Of a stretch of 64,000 nt of DNA, positions 51,771 to 61,952 are shown piece after piece. Position numbers and translations under genes: made by a program. This stretch comes from Paenibacillus wulumuqiensis. Lineage in GTDB: Bacteria > Bacillota > Bacilli > Paenibacillales > Paenibacillaceae. The stretch spans positions 62,001 through 126,000 of the forward strand of contig NZ_LAQP01000017.1 in assembly GCF_000971965.1 (NCBI RefSeq), read 5' to 3'. Numbering within the stretch: the stretch's first letter is position 1; each line of letters starts with the position of its first letter. Under the pieces are notes generated by a model. It was given only the letters and a program-made list of their open reading frames with translations. It did not search any database and was not told the origin of the DNA.

Positions 51771-53459
51771 TTACACCGCAAACTCACTGCTTGCTTCCGC
51801 ATCGGAAGGCACTACCGCATCATGCAGCTGGGTCTCCAGCTCGTCGGTGTAACGGCGCTTCTGATCGGCGCTCCAGTTCAGGCGTCTCGCCATGTACTCG
51901 ATGACCGGCTGTTTCCACTGCTGCACCCAGGCGATATCGAAGAATAATGCACCGGTACGGCGGATAAAGAAATCGACCGGCTTGGCTGTCATTTCTTCTT
52001 CCATCGCGTATACGAGACGTACACGTACATCCGCTGGCAATCCCAGTTCTTCAGCAATGGCATCCGGCTGGTTCACACGGGCGAACAGCTGGGTCACATT
52101 GGAACCGTAGAATCCGGACAGCTTCTCCGCCTGTTCTCGGCTCAGCCCTACATTTGCTCCTGCATCGGCATGCTGACGGATAAAGGCCGGCAAGCCTGCC
52201 GAACCGCCTACATCTCCACCGGAAATCGCCATATGCTTGGTCTGGGAAGGTTTGAACGTCTGGCCGGTTTCTTTTTGCAGCAGCTCGACGGCCAGATCGA
52301 CCACCATCTCGGCCATTTTGCGGTAGCCGGTCAGCTTGCCGCCAGCGATAGTGATCAGACCGCTGTCGGACTGCCAGATTTCATCCTTGCGGGAAATCTC
52401 GGATGGCGATTTGCCGTCTTCGTGAATGAGCGGACGTACGCCAGCCCAGCTGGATTCCACATCATCCGCAGTGACTTTAACGGTCGGGAACATGTAGTTA
52501 ATCGCTTTGATAACATAATCGCGGTCCGCCGTAGTCATGCGCGGATGGATCGGGTCTGCTTTGTAGACCGTATCAGTCGTACCAACATATGTTTTGCCGT
52601 CTCTTGGAATGGCGAACACCATTCGACCGTCCGGTGTATCAAAGTAAACCGCCTGCTCCAGCGGGAAGCGCTCATGGTCGATAACGAGATGAATCCCTTT
52701 GGTCATCTGCAGGGTTTTACCTTTTTTGGAGTTATCGATTTTGCGCAGTGTATCTACCCATGGACCTGCAGCATTGATCACTTTGCGGGCGAAGATTTTG
52801 TATTCTTTGCCGCTGATCGTATCTTTGACTTTGACGCCTTTCAGTTTGCCGTCTTCATAGATGAAATCAACGGCTTTGGTGTAGTTGGATGCCAGTGCGC
52901 CGCGTTTGACCGCTTCCTTGATCACTTCGATCGTCAGACGCGCGTCGTCGGTGCGGTACTCGACATAATAGCCGCCGCCTTTGAGTCCGTCCTGCTTCAC
53001 AAGCGGTTCCTTGTTCAGCGTCTCCTGCGCACTCAGCATTTTGCGGCGCTCGCTGCTTTTCACGCCAGCGAGGAAATCGTATACCCGCAGACCAATCGAT
53101 GTACTGAAGCTGCCGAATGTTCCGCCCTGGTGGAAAGGAAGCAGCATCCACTCCGGTGTGGTGACATGTGGTCCATTTTCATAGACAATCGCACGTTCCT
53201 TGCCGACTTCGGCAACCATTTTCACTTCAAACTGCTTCAGATAGCGCAGTCCGCCATGGACCAGCTTGGTCGAACGGCTGGACGTGCCGGCTGCAAAGTC
53301 CTGCATCTCCACCAGTCCGATTTTCATACCGCGTGTGACTGCATCCAGTGCGATCCCCGATCCGGTAATCCCGCCGCCAATAACGAGTACATCCAGCGTC
53401 TCCTGGGTCATTTTCTGTAAAATCGCTGCTCGGTCCTGTGCTGAAAACATCGTGTTCAT
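51771..53459 (-). CDS. glpD: Aerobic glycerol-3-phosphate dehydrogenase
   Basis: Membrane-associated FAD enzyme oxidising glycerol 3-phosphate to dihydroxyacetone phosphate and passing electrons to menaquinone. 562 residues: FAD site [20 protein letters not shown] near residue 22, [20 protein letters not shown] near 55, substrate region and the C-terminal GlpD domain. ATG 53459 has GGGAGG upstream. Its 170-base leader contains an intrinsic terminator, the target of GlpP, and its promoter a cre-like site. Confidence 0.96.
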   Translation of the reverse strand: MNTMFSAQDRAAILQKMTQETLDVLVIGGGITGSGIALDAVTRGMKIGLVEMQDFAAGTSSRSTKLVHGGLRYLKQFEVKMVAEVGKERAIVYENGPHVTTPEWMLLPFHQGGTFGSFSTSIGLRVYDFLAGVKSSERRKMLSAQETLNKEPLVKQDGLKGGGYYVEYRTDDARLTIEVIKEAVKRGALASNYTKAVDFIYEDGKLKGVKVKDTISGKEYKIFARKVINAAGPWVDTLRKIDNSKKGKTLQMTKGIHLVIDHERFPLEQAVYFDTPDGRMVFAIPRDGKTYVGTTDTVYKADPIHPRMTTADRDYVIKAINYMFPTVKVTADDVESSWAGVRPLIHEDGKSPSEISRKDEIWQSDSGLITIAGGKLTGYRKMAEMVVDLAVELLQKETGQTFKPSQTKHMAISGGDVGGSAGLPAFIRQHADAGANVGLSREQAEKLSGFYGSNVTQLFARVNQPDAIAEELGLPADVRVRLVYAMEEEMTAKPVDFFIRRTGALFFDIAWVQQWKQPVIEYMARRLNWSADQKRRYTDELETQLHDAVVPSDAEASSEFAV

Positions 53460-53539
53460 TATTATTTCCTCCCTGTGATATGAATTCCTATGTGGCTGTT
53501 CAGCCGATTGATTTGCAAGAATATTCCAGTTAAAGCCGC

Positions 53540-53600
53540 AAAAAAAGAGACCACGAACATTACACATAAACGGCTGCTGCCGCGTGTATTCGTGGTCTCT
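53540..53600 (-). terminator. glpD leader terminator (GlpP antitermination target)
   Basis: In the transcribed leader AGAGACCACGAA pairs with TTCGTGGTCTCT and seven T residues follow, about 80 bases before the glpD start. A terminator inside a 5' leader with glpP in the same cluster fits glycerol-3-phosphate-dependent antitermination. The sequence GGAGAG(A)CCACG also starts the glpF leader stem. Confidence 0.8.
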
Positions 53601-53638
53601 CCAAAGTCTAATGACGAATTTATTAACTTGTTAGCTCT

Positions 53639-53682
53639 AGTATAACATACCCTGCTGTACTCAGGCAAAGAAATCGCTTAAA
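53639..53682 (-). promoter_or_regulatory. glpD promoter with cre-like site
   Basis: Minus strand TTGCCT (53663-53668), 18 bases, TATACT (53639-53644). Next to the -35, AGAAATCGCTTAAA (53669-53682) matches 10 of 12 defined cre positions. The gap 53460-53840 (381 bases) holds these and the leader terminator. Confidence 0.5.
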
Positions 53683-53840
53683 TTTTACGATTATTTTTGA
53701 TTACTGCAATTTAGGGAAGAATGGTCGGAAAAAATACGTTCTTTTTGCCCCCAGGCTGAGCGGTTCCGAATGTATCTCACTTTCTCTACCAAACTGACGA
53801 ACTCCGTACCCCCCTTTTCCTTTGCAGGCCTGTTCCGAAT

Positions 53841-54827
53841 TTACTTGCCGGTCAGACTTTGGACAATAAAATCGAGCTGGGCATTCATCGAGATCGGATC
53901 GTTAAAGTAGTACGCAATCGGATCGATATTGAACACATGGTTGTTCTTCACTGCAGGCAGCTGCTTCCACAGACTGCTGTTGTAGAGCGCCGTACCTTCC
54001 TTGTCACTGTCGCCACCCCATGGAGCGGTAAAGATATAGTCACCGGCAAAGTCAGGTACATTCTCCAGGGAGATGCTGACATAACCCGGGCCTTGATCGA
54101 TCGCTTCTTTTTGCGTCATTTCGGTGCCTTTGAGTCCCAGCTCCTGATAGATGATCTCGCCGCCGCGTCCAAAGCTGTCTCCCATAACGTAGACCCCTTT
54201 GGCGTACGGCTGGATGATGGAGACGGTTTTGTCACCTACTGCTGCCTGTACCTGTGGTTTCACTTCATTGATCTTGGCTTCCCAGGCAGCTGCCACTTCT
54301 TTGGCTTTATCTTCGGTGCCTGTCATTTTGCCAAATTCCTGCAGCTGTTCCTTGTAGGTGTATTCCCCGTACTTGATCGCTACAGTTGGTGCTACTTTCG
54401 TGAATTTATCCAGATTGGTGTCGCCGTCCCAGACGATGATCAGATCAGGATTGAGCGCCAGTACTTTCTCTACCTCGGGTGTCTCGCCCAGATTGGTTAC
54501 ATCCTCCAGGGTGTCTTTCAGATAGATACTGTCAAATGGCTTGTTGGTCGTAGCGATCGGCTTGATGCCCAGCGCATACAGGTAGCCGTAATAGCTGTCG
54601 GCCAGCACAACGACACGCTGCGGATGACGCGGCACTTCCACGTCGCCATTGGCTGCCTTGTAGCTGATCGTCTTGCTTTCTTCCGCTGCCGGAGCAGTGG
54701 TACTATCACCTGCTGCGGGAGCTGTGCTGCCGCTGGTACCGGATTGCCCACACGCTGCCAAAATGCCGATCAGTAGAACTGCCATCAGGATCATGATGAA
54801 GCTTTTTTTCTTGTGCATATTTTGCAT
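53841..54827 (-). CDS. Iron-siderophore-binding lipoprotein (orphan)
   Basis: 328 residues; lipoprotein signal with lipobox GILAACG, a Ser/Thr/Ala linker, then a FecB/FhuD-type binding fold (PRHPQRVVVLADSYYGYLYA, NPDLIIVWDGDT, FIFTAPWGG-like region). No permease or ATPase gene is adjacent, so it must use another importer. ATG 54827 has AAGGTGGG upstream. A Fur box lies about 50 bases before the start. The siderophore cannot be named. Confidence 0.9.
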   Translation of the reverse strand: MQNMHKKKSFIMILMAVLLIGILAACGQSGTSGSTAPAAGDSTTAPAAEESKTISYKAANGDVEVPRHPQRVVVLADSYYGYLYALGIKPIATTNKPFDSIYLKDTLEDVTNLGETPEVEKVLALNPDLIIVWDGDTNLDKFTKVAPTVAIKYGEYTYKEQLQEFGKMTGTEDKAKEVAAAWEAKINEVKPQVQAAVGDKTVSIIQPYAKGVYVMGDSFGRGGEIIYQELGLKGTEMTQKEAIDQGPGYVSISLENVPDFAGDYIFTAPWGGDSDKEGTALYNSSLWKQLPAVKNNHVFNIDPIAYYFNDPISMNAQLDFIVQSLTGK

Positions 54828-54872
54828 ATAATGAGACCCACCTTCATCTGTATTGGTTGGATTTGAACGAAT

Positions 54873-54891
54873 GATAAAGATTATCATTTTC
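54873..54891. promoter_or_regulatory. Fur box upstream of orphan siderophore-binding gene
   Basis: GATAAAGATTATCATTTTC matches the 19-base Fur consensus at 17 positions by eye and contains a 7-1-7 match TGATAAAGATTATCA with one difference. Confidence 0.75.
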
Positions 54892-55047
54892 AACTGCCAT
54901 CTTAGCATAAATGATTGTACCCAGCCACTATTTTTTGGACGGTTATGTAAACGGATGCATACTCTGCCTGTTTGCTGCCATGTCTGCAGTTATTACGCTT
55001 CTTTGTGCCCTTTAAATGAAGCAGAGCCTATACGTGCGGCTACATTT

Positions 55048-55118
55048 AAAAAGCCTTTTTGAACCGGAGTTTGCCAGGGAGATATGATCCCCGGAACGTC
55101 CGGCCAAAAAGGCTTTTA
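55048..55118 (-). terminator. Terminator of glpFK
   Basis: AAAAGCCTTTTTGG and CAAAAAGGCTTTT pair at the base of a long stem with inner CCGG pairs; five T residues follow on the minus strand. The 54828-55185 gap (358 bases) otherwise carries only the Fur box region. Confidence 0.75.
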
Positions 55119-55185
55119 TATGATATATGAGTCTAATCAGGCTAAATCGAGTTGTACAGGCTGTATGAGTCCTGCCTGCACCGTA

Positions 55186-56682
<1,497 letters not shown>

Positions 56683-56771
56683 TTAGTTCCTCCTCGGGAT
56701 TATCACTATCGAATTTGCAATATCATAATTTGTAATATCAGCTATAAGAAATGACCGATACGAGAGGCTGC

Positions 56772-57593
56772 TTACGCAGCAGCCTGTCCGGAAGCGGTAC
56801 GCTGGATTCGGCGTCCAGCCAAATGAGCGAGGAACAGGCAGACGATCGTAACCGCCAGCAGTATCCACAGCATCGGCGTGCTCTGTCCCAGAAATACATT
56901 TTTGTAGAATAATCCGCCCAGAGATCCGCCCAGCAGCGGTCCAACGACCGGTACCCAGGCATATTTCCAGTTGGAAGGTCCTTTGCCCGGAATCGGCAGC
57001 AGGAAGTGCATCAGACGCGGACCAAAGTCACGTGCAGGGTTGATCGCATATCCGGTCGTACCGCCGAGCGACAATCCGATACTCACTACCAGCAGACCGA
57101 CGATCAGCGGATGAATGCCCTGTGTGAATTCGTTGGCACCCATAGATAACAATACCATGACAAAGATAAATGTACCGATAATTTCACTCAGCATATTGCC
57201 GACCGGGTGCTGGATCGCAGGTGAAGTGGAGAACACGCCCAGTTTGGCAGCGGGGTCCGGCGTTTCTTTCCAGTGGGGCAGATACTGGAAGTATACCAGC
57301 AGTGCACCCAGCATGGCTCCGATAATCTGGGCAAGGATATAAGAAGGAACCTGACTCCAGGCAAAATCGCCATTAAATGCGAGCGCCAGTGTGACTGCCG
57401 GATTCAAGTGAGCGCCACTGACGCTGCCTACAGCGTAGACTGCCATGGCTACAGCGAGTCCCCATCCTGCTCCAATTACCATCCAGCCGGAATTCTCAGC
57501 GAATGTCTTGCGAAGGGACACCCCTGCACAGACACCGCCACCCAGGGCAATCAGAATCATGGTTCCTACCAGTTCAGCTATAAACGGTGACAT
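56772..57593 (-). CDS. glpF: Glycerol uptake facilitator
   Basis: 273 residues, six membrane helices and the two half-helix pore motifs HLNPAVTLAL and INPARDFGPR. The Asp after the second NPAR marks a glyceroporin rather than a water channel. ATG 57593 is seven bases from GGAGG; the adjacent ATG 57596 is also possible. Preceded by a leader with a terminator and a strong promoter. Confidence 0.95.
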   Translation of the reverse strand: MSPFIAELVGTMILIALGGGVCAGVSLRKTFAENSGWMVIGAGWGLAVAMAVYAVGSVSGAHLNPAVTLALAFNGDFAWSQVPSYILAQIIGAMLGALLVYFQYLPHWKETPDPAAKLGVFSTSPAIQHPVGNMLSEIIGTFIFVMVLLSMGANEFTQGIHPLIVGLLVVSIGLSLGGTTGYAINPARDFGPRLMHFLLPIPGKGPSNWKYAWVPVVGPLLGGSLGGLFYKNVFLGQSTPMLWILLAVTIVCLFLAHLAGRRIQRTASGQAAA

Positions 57594-57678
57594 CATATAA
57601 CCTCCATTCGATTTGGAAAACTGTTTTTGTCTAGTTGCATCCGTATGTGTAATTATGGTAATAAACGTGAACAGACGC

Positions 57679-57731
57679 AAAAGAGCCATCGCAAATCTCC
57701 CTTATTCTAAAAAGGGCTTTTGCGTGGCTCT
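57679..57731 (-). terminator. glpFK leader terminator (GlpP antitermination target)
   Basis: In the leader AGAGCCACGCAAA pairs with TTTGCGATGGCTCT and TTTT follows, about 90 bases before glpF. Same position and similar 5' stem sequence as in the glpD leader. Confidence 0.75.
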
Positions 57732-57764
57732 CCGGTTCTCCGTCACATGTATTAACTTGTGTTC

Positions 57765-57793
57765 ATCATATCGTAACATGTAAGCGTTGTCAA
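57765..57793 (-). promoter_or_regulatory. glpFK sigma-A promoter with overlapping cre site
   Basis: Minus strand TTGACA (57788-57793), 17 bases, TATGAT (57765-57770), a near-consensus promoter. TTGACAACGCTTACA (57779-57793) matches the relaxed cre consensus with one difference and covers the -35. Confidence 0.7.
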
Positions 57794-57836
57794 CATCATT
57801 TTTTCATCTGTTCTTCATGCAATTATGTGATCTTCA

Positions 57837-58406
57837 TCATCGTTGATATCGGTTAAACAGGTACCCGTTGGAGGTTGTGACTGCTGTCGCTCCGGCTGCA
57901 AGGGCACTCTCCACATCTTCCACCGTACGGATCAGCCCGCCGGCAAATACAGGAATGCCTGCACGTTCGACCACTTCGCGGATCATATGGGGTACGACGC
58001 CGGGCAGTACTTCGATATAGTCAGGCTGTGTCTTCTCCAGCAGCGCATAACTTTTCTCCAGTGCAATCGTATCGAGCATAAAGATACGCTGGATCGCCAG
58101 CACGCCTTTTTGCTTGGCTTTCATAATGACATTCCCCCGGGTGGAGATAATGCCAAACGGCTTGATTTCCTGGCAAAGGTATTCTGCCGCATACTCATCA
58201 TTTTTGAGCCCATGCACCAGATCGGCATGCAAAAACATCTGCTTGTTGCGGCTGCCTGCCATTCTATAGATGCTTTTCAGCTGGGCCACATGGGTATCGA
58301 GAAATACGCCATACTGGTAAGAGCTGTCCAGCAGCTGTTCGAACTGCTTCATATTTTTGGCTGCCGGTAAAATGGCTTGTCCTTCATACATACTGTAATC
58401 ACTCAT
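57837..58406 (-). CDS. glpP: Glycerol uptake operon antiterminator
   Basis: RNA-binding antiterminator that, with glycerol 3-phosphate, prevents termination in glp leaders. 189 residues, TIM-barrel fold: ILPAAKNMKQFEQLLDSSYQ, HADLVHGLKNDEYAAEYLCQ, IKPFGIISTRGNVI, PDYIEVLPGVVP and AGGLIRTVEDVESALAAGA all match GlpP blocks. The start is uncertain: ATG 58406 follows GAGGAA closely; ATG 58460 adds residues outside the family. It lies upstream of glpFK on the same strand but before that operon's promoter. Confidence 0.93.
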   Translation of the reverse strand: MSDYSMYEGQAILPAAKNMKQFEQLLDSSYQYGVFLDTHVAQLKSIYRMAGSRNKQMFLHADLVHGLKNDEYAAEYLCQEIKPFGIISTRGNVIMKAKQKGVLAIQRIFMLDTIALEKSYALLEKTQPDYIEVLPGVVPHMIREVVERAGIPVFAGGLIRTVEDVESALAAGATAVTTSNGYLFNRYQR

Positions 58407-58482
58407 TTCCTCAAATTCATTAGATCCCTGTAACAGATTGGAGAGCCGCTGCCGGACCATCTACAGGATTCTGCTGTAATCC

Positions 58483-59088
58483 TTATTCGCCCCAGTCGTA
58501 CTCCATCCGTCGTGCAGTCATGCGTGCAGTCTCCATATCCAGATAACTGCTCACAATATGCAGCGATAAATGGATACCTGCAGAGATCCCGCCGGAAGTC
58601 ATAATCCGACCTTCATCTATATACTTCATGCCGGAGCGCACATTGACCCGGGGATAATCGCGGGCCAGCCGCTCCAGATCCATCCAGTGTGTGGTCGCTG
58701 AACGACCATCCAGCAGACCGGCCTCCGCCAGCAGCAGGGCTCCTGTACAGATCGAGGCGACCAGACGTTCCTGATTGGCATGACTGCGAATCCAGTCAAT
58801 GACTTCAGGCTTGTGAATCTCGATCTCTTCCGCTCCATAACCTCCGGGAATAATCAGTATATCAACAGGTGGCAGCGTAGCAAAGCTGTATTCCGGCTGC
58901 ACCTGCAGACCATTGCGGGCAGTAATCATCTGCCCATCCGCCGATACGGTATGTACGCGAAAAGCCTTGGTCTGGTCACTGCGCACCGTGATTGAGAATA
59001 CCTCGAACGGTCCGGCAAAGTCCAGCACTTCCACTTCATTGAACAGGAATAGTCCCACATGATAGACAGGCTGCGCTGCATGATTCAT
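58483..59088 (-). CDS. DJ-1/PfpI family protein
   Basis: 201-residue class I glutamine amidotransferase-like protein. The nucleophile elbow is ASICTGALLL (Cys about 108), followed by ATTHW; IIPGGYGAEE precedes it. This set fits the isonitrile hydratase/AraC-coactivator side of the DJ-1 superfamily rather than proteases. ATG 59088 has AAGAGGA upstream. Ends 76 bases before glpP starts, so glpP may share its transcript. Confidence 0.87.
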   Translation of the reverse strand: MNHAAQPVYHVGLFLFNEVEVLDFAGPFEVFSITVRSDQTKAFRVHTVSADGQMITARNGLQVQPEYSFATLPPVDILIIPGGYGAEEIEIHKPEVIDWIRSHANQERLVASICTGALLLAEAGLLDGRSATTHWMDLERLARDYPRVNVRSGMKYIDEGRIMTSGGISAGIHLSLHIVSSYLDMETARMTARRMEYDWGE

Positions 59089-59265
59089 TGTTTTCCTCTT
59101 TTCTATGGAATTGGTTTTGTGCATCATGAACAAATAGATGCGCAAATAGGAGTATTTTTCTTGGATGCAGGACAATAGTTATGTAAGGTTTTTTATAGTA
59201 AAATTTGAACACTGTTATTTGGAACAGCCTATTACTTACATAAAAGACAGAATGGAGAATGAATA

Positions 59266-60237
59266 ATGAATGCAGTCGCACGCGTCAGTAAAGTGATCGG
59301 TAATACATTTTCAATCTGGGTAATTTTGTTTGCCCTGCTCGGCTTTTTCCTGCCCTCCTGGTTTATTGGGCTCAAAGGACAAATCTCTCTGCTGCTCGGT
59401 ATCGTGATGTTCGGGATGGGACTGACGTTATCGTCGGCAGATTTTCGTGAAGTGTTCCGGCGTCCGCTGGATGTGGCGCTCGGCGTGGTCGGCCATTATC
59501 TGATCATGCCGCTGCTCGCCTATGGACTGGCTGTAGCGCTGCATCTGCCGCCGGACATTGCGGTAGGAGTCATTCTGGTCGGCTGCTGTCCGAGTGGTAC
59601 AGCCTCCAATGTGATGACATTTCTCGCCCGCGGGGATGTGGCACTCGGGGTATCCATTGCATCGGTATCTACACTGATTGCACCGCTGGCGACACCGGCG
59701 ATGATCTCGCTGCTGGCCGGACAATGGATGCATGTCAGCGCAAGCAGTCTGTTTCTCGATATTCTCAAAGTCGTCATCGTGCCAATCGTGCTGGGTGTTA
59801 TCGTCAAAGCACTGTTCCGCAGACAGGCGGAAGCCGCTACTGTAGCGCTGCCTGCCGTATCGACACTGGCGATTGTTCTTATCGTAGCGATTGTCGTCGG
59901 ATTAAACAAGCCCCATATTGTAGAGTCCGGTCTGCTGATTTTTGCTGTCGTTATTCTGCATAATGGTCTTGGTTATCTGCTTGGTTATCTGTTCGCCCGG
60001 TTGATCCGCATGAATCCGGCTCAGCGCCGCGCGATTGTATTTGAGACCGGTATGCAGAACTCCGGACTCGGTGCCAGCCTGGCTGCTGCCCATTTCAATC
60101 CACTGGCGGCCGTACCAAGTGCCATTTTCAGTGTATGGCATAATATTTCCGGCTCCCTGCTCGCTACCTGGTTTGCCCGCCGGGCGGCGCGGGAAGAACA
60201 GAAAGCTGCGGTTCCTGCGGCTTCTGCCGGAGAATAA
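59266..60237 (+). CDS. BASS-family sodium/organic anion symporter
   Basis: 323 residues, about ten membrane helices, bile acid:sodium symporter superfamily (YocS-like): GIVMFGMGLTLSSADF, VILVGCCPSGTASNVMTFLA and ETGMQNSGLGASLAAAHF, which carry the sodium and substrate site residues. Substrate in bacteria is usually an organic acid or a vitamin precursor; not readable here. Diverges from the DJ-1 gene. Confidence 0.92.
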   Translation: MNAVARVSKVIGNTFSIWVILFALLGFFLPSWFIGLKGQISLLLGIVMFGMGLTLSSADFREVFRRPLDVALGVVGHYLIMPLLAYGLAVALHLPPDIAVGVILVGCCPSGTASNVMTFLARGDVALGVSIASVSTLIAPLATPAMISLLAGQWMHVSASSLFLDILKVVIVPIVLGVIVKALFRRQAEAATVALPAVSTLAIVLIVAIVVGLNKPHIVESGLLIFAVVILHNGLGYLLGYLFARLIRMNPAQRRAIVFETGMQNSGLGASLAAAHFNPLAAVPSAIFSVWHNISGSLLATWFARRAAREEQKAAVPAASAGE

Positions 60238-60277
60238 ACAGGCGACTTTTCCCAGGCTATTACAGGTTATATACAAT

Positions 60278-60318
60278 AAGCCCGGCCAACGATGTGCCAT
60301 CATCGTCGGCCGGGCTTT
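60278..60318. terminator. Convergent terminator between BASS and Rrf2 genes
   Basis: AAGCCCGGCC, then ACGATG/CATCGT, pairs with GGCCGGGCTTT; suits both convergent genes. Confidence 0.8.
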
Positions 60319-60362
60319 CAGCTGTTGGTCTACTGCCGGTGGTGCTTTCCCCTGATTACATT

Positions 60363-60827
60363 TTAATTCTTCAGCAGTCCGGCAATATCGGTTATTTTCT
60401 TCTGATTGGCTTCGCGAAGCAGATCGGACAGCGTGTACTGCTTGAGATATTCGATCGCCTGCCGCTCGGCATCCATCATTACATTTTTGAGAATGCCTCC
60501 GATTTCGGTGCTGCTGTGTTCCATGCAGCCATCGGATGCAGACTGTTCTGCTTCTTCATTACGAATCGCCTGATAAATATCGGCCAGTGTCAGTGTATCC
60601 GCCGATATTTTCAGGGAATAGCCTCCGTCTCTGCCTTCACGTGTATCCACAATTCCATGGCTTGCCAGTGTAGCCAGAATCCTGCGTAGAAAAGTCGCAT
60701 GCGACTGAACCTGTGCAGCAATGACTGAACTCGATACGGTTCCCCCGTTACAGGCCAAACCTGCCAGTGCCTGAACTGCCGTATTAAAGCGGGCCGGTCC
60801 AATCGATCTGGTTCTGGATGTAGTCAT
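60363..60827 (-). CDS. Rrf2-family transcriptional regulator
   Basis: 154 residues: winged helix (SSVIAAQVQSHATFLRRILA, about 31-50) and wing GRDGGYSLK, typical of Rrf2. Only isolated Cys residues are present and the three-Cys cluster of the iron-sulfur members IscR/NsrR is missing, so it probably does not sense through a cluster. ATG 60827 has GGGGGGAAGG upstream. Target unknown; it diverges from the efflux operon. Confidence 0.88.
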   Translation of the reverse strand: MTTSRTRSIGPARFNTAVQALAGLACNGGTVSSSVIAAQVQSHATFLRRILATLASHGIVDTREGRDGGYSLKISADTLTLADIYQAIRNEEAEQSASDGCMEHSSTEIGGILKNVMMDAERQAIEYLKQYTLSDLLREANQKKITDIAGLLKN

Positions 60828-61015
60828 AACCTTCCCCCCTGTCTTAACTTCAAATTTTAGCTCAGTCAGTAAGGCAAAGCAATGTGAATTTATACATTCC
60901 CTCCTTGATGCAGGCAAAAATTTGAATTGCCAAAAAATAAAATTTGGATTATCATAAGCAAGCTAGTACATTGGACCTGTGAAGACGGATGAATGGGTAT
61001 CGTTTATCCATATAG

Positions 61016-61029
61016 TTAGCCCGCTAACA
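61016..61029. promoter_or_regulatory. Palindrome upstream of efflux-operon MarR gene
   Basis: GTTAGC-CC-GCTAAC has perfect 6-base arms, 48 bases before the MarR start, a usual place for autoregulation. A related site is at 61779. Confidence 0.55.
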
Positions 61030-61076
61030 AGTTTGAGAAAATCCACATTTGTACATTTTGGAAAGGAGGAATAACG

Positions 61077-61733
61077 TTGCATCCTGACAATTGGCAATCG
61101 CCCGAGACACACGGAGAACTTTCACTGTATAATCATAGAACACGCGATGATGCCGCCATGGAGATTACCCATCTGTACATGCGGATGACTGCGAATCTTT
61201 TTGAAGAGGAAGAATTAGCTATGGATTTTGATATGCGTGATCTGCCTACCCGTGAGATGCTTCAGAAATTCTCAGAGCGTATCCCTGAAATTGATATTAC
61301 TGCGACAGAAGCAATGCTGCTGTTCCTGCGCACATCGTCCAATATTTTTAAAGTCAGCACACAACGATACGAACAATTCGGTATTTCGAGCGGCAAATTT
61401 TCGCTGCTTATTTTATTGTACCGCTATCAGGATACCGGACTACTGGCGACCGAGCTGGCCGAGCGGGCAGGCATTACCAAAGCTACAGTTACCGGTCTGA
61501 TCGAACGCATGGAGCGTGATGGACTCGTTACCCGCCAGGACCACCCTTCCGACCGCCGTATGAGCATTATTCATCTTACCGATGAAGGAATATCGTTAAT
61601 GAATGATCTGCTGCCTGTTCATTTTACGAGTACGTCCCGTATCATGAGTCATCTATCCGAAGCAGAGCGCGAAGTGCTGCTGGGGCTGATGCAGAAAATA
61701 CAGCTGGGTATTTCGGAAGCGGAAAAGATCTAA
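61077..61733 (+). CDS. MarR-family regulator of efflux operon
   Basis: 218 residues. An N-terminal extension of about 70 residues (HMRMT-like helical region) precedes a MarR core with winged helix TELAERAGITKATVTGLIER (about 126-145) and wing QDHPSDRRMSIIHLT. The start is TTG 61077 seven bases after AAAGGAGG. It is followed by HlyD and ABC-2 genes, a common layout in which MarR represses a drug exporter until an effector binds. Confidence 0.88.
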   Translation: MHPDNWQSPETHGELSLYNHRTRDDAAMEITHLYMRMTANLFEEEELAMDFDMRDLPTREMLQKFSERIPEIDITATEAMLLFLRTSSNIFKVSTQRYEQFGISSGKFSLLILLYRYQDTGLLATELAERAGITKATVTGLIERMERDGLVTRQDHPSDRRMSIIHLTDEGISLMNDLLPVHFTSTSRIMSHLSEAEREVLLGLMQKIQLGISEAEKI

Positions 61734-61778
61734 ATTACCACTCATCCGGGCATATTAATGCCCATTATCCGCTATATT

Positions 61779-61792
61779 GTTAGCCGACTTAC
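61779..61792. promoter_or_regulatory. Second, degenerate MarR-type site
   Basis: GTTAGCCGACTTAC agrees with the palindrome at 61016 at 11 of 14 positions and lies in the 219-base gap before the HlyD gene. Confidence 0.35.
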
Positions 61793-61952
61793 TTTATAAA
61801 TTAAAGGTAAATTCCGTCTGTCCTGCTGCTGGCTGCCTGTATTTCGACTCTACAGATATGCAGCCGCTGCCAAAGCAATGATCCACAGTGATGATCTGCA
61901 GAATGTATTCACCCATTTATCCATCCCAAGTGATCAAGGAGAGTTATTATTC

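Noticed and set aside
52170-53420. 416-codon plus-strand frame opposite glpD
   Set aside because: Shadow of a well-supported glpD; no start context.
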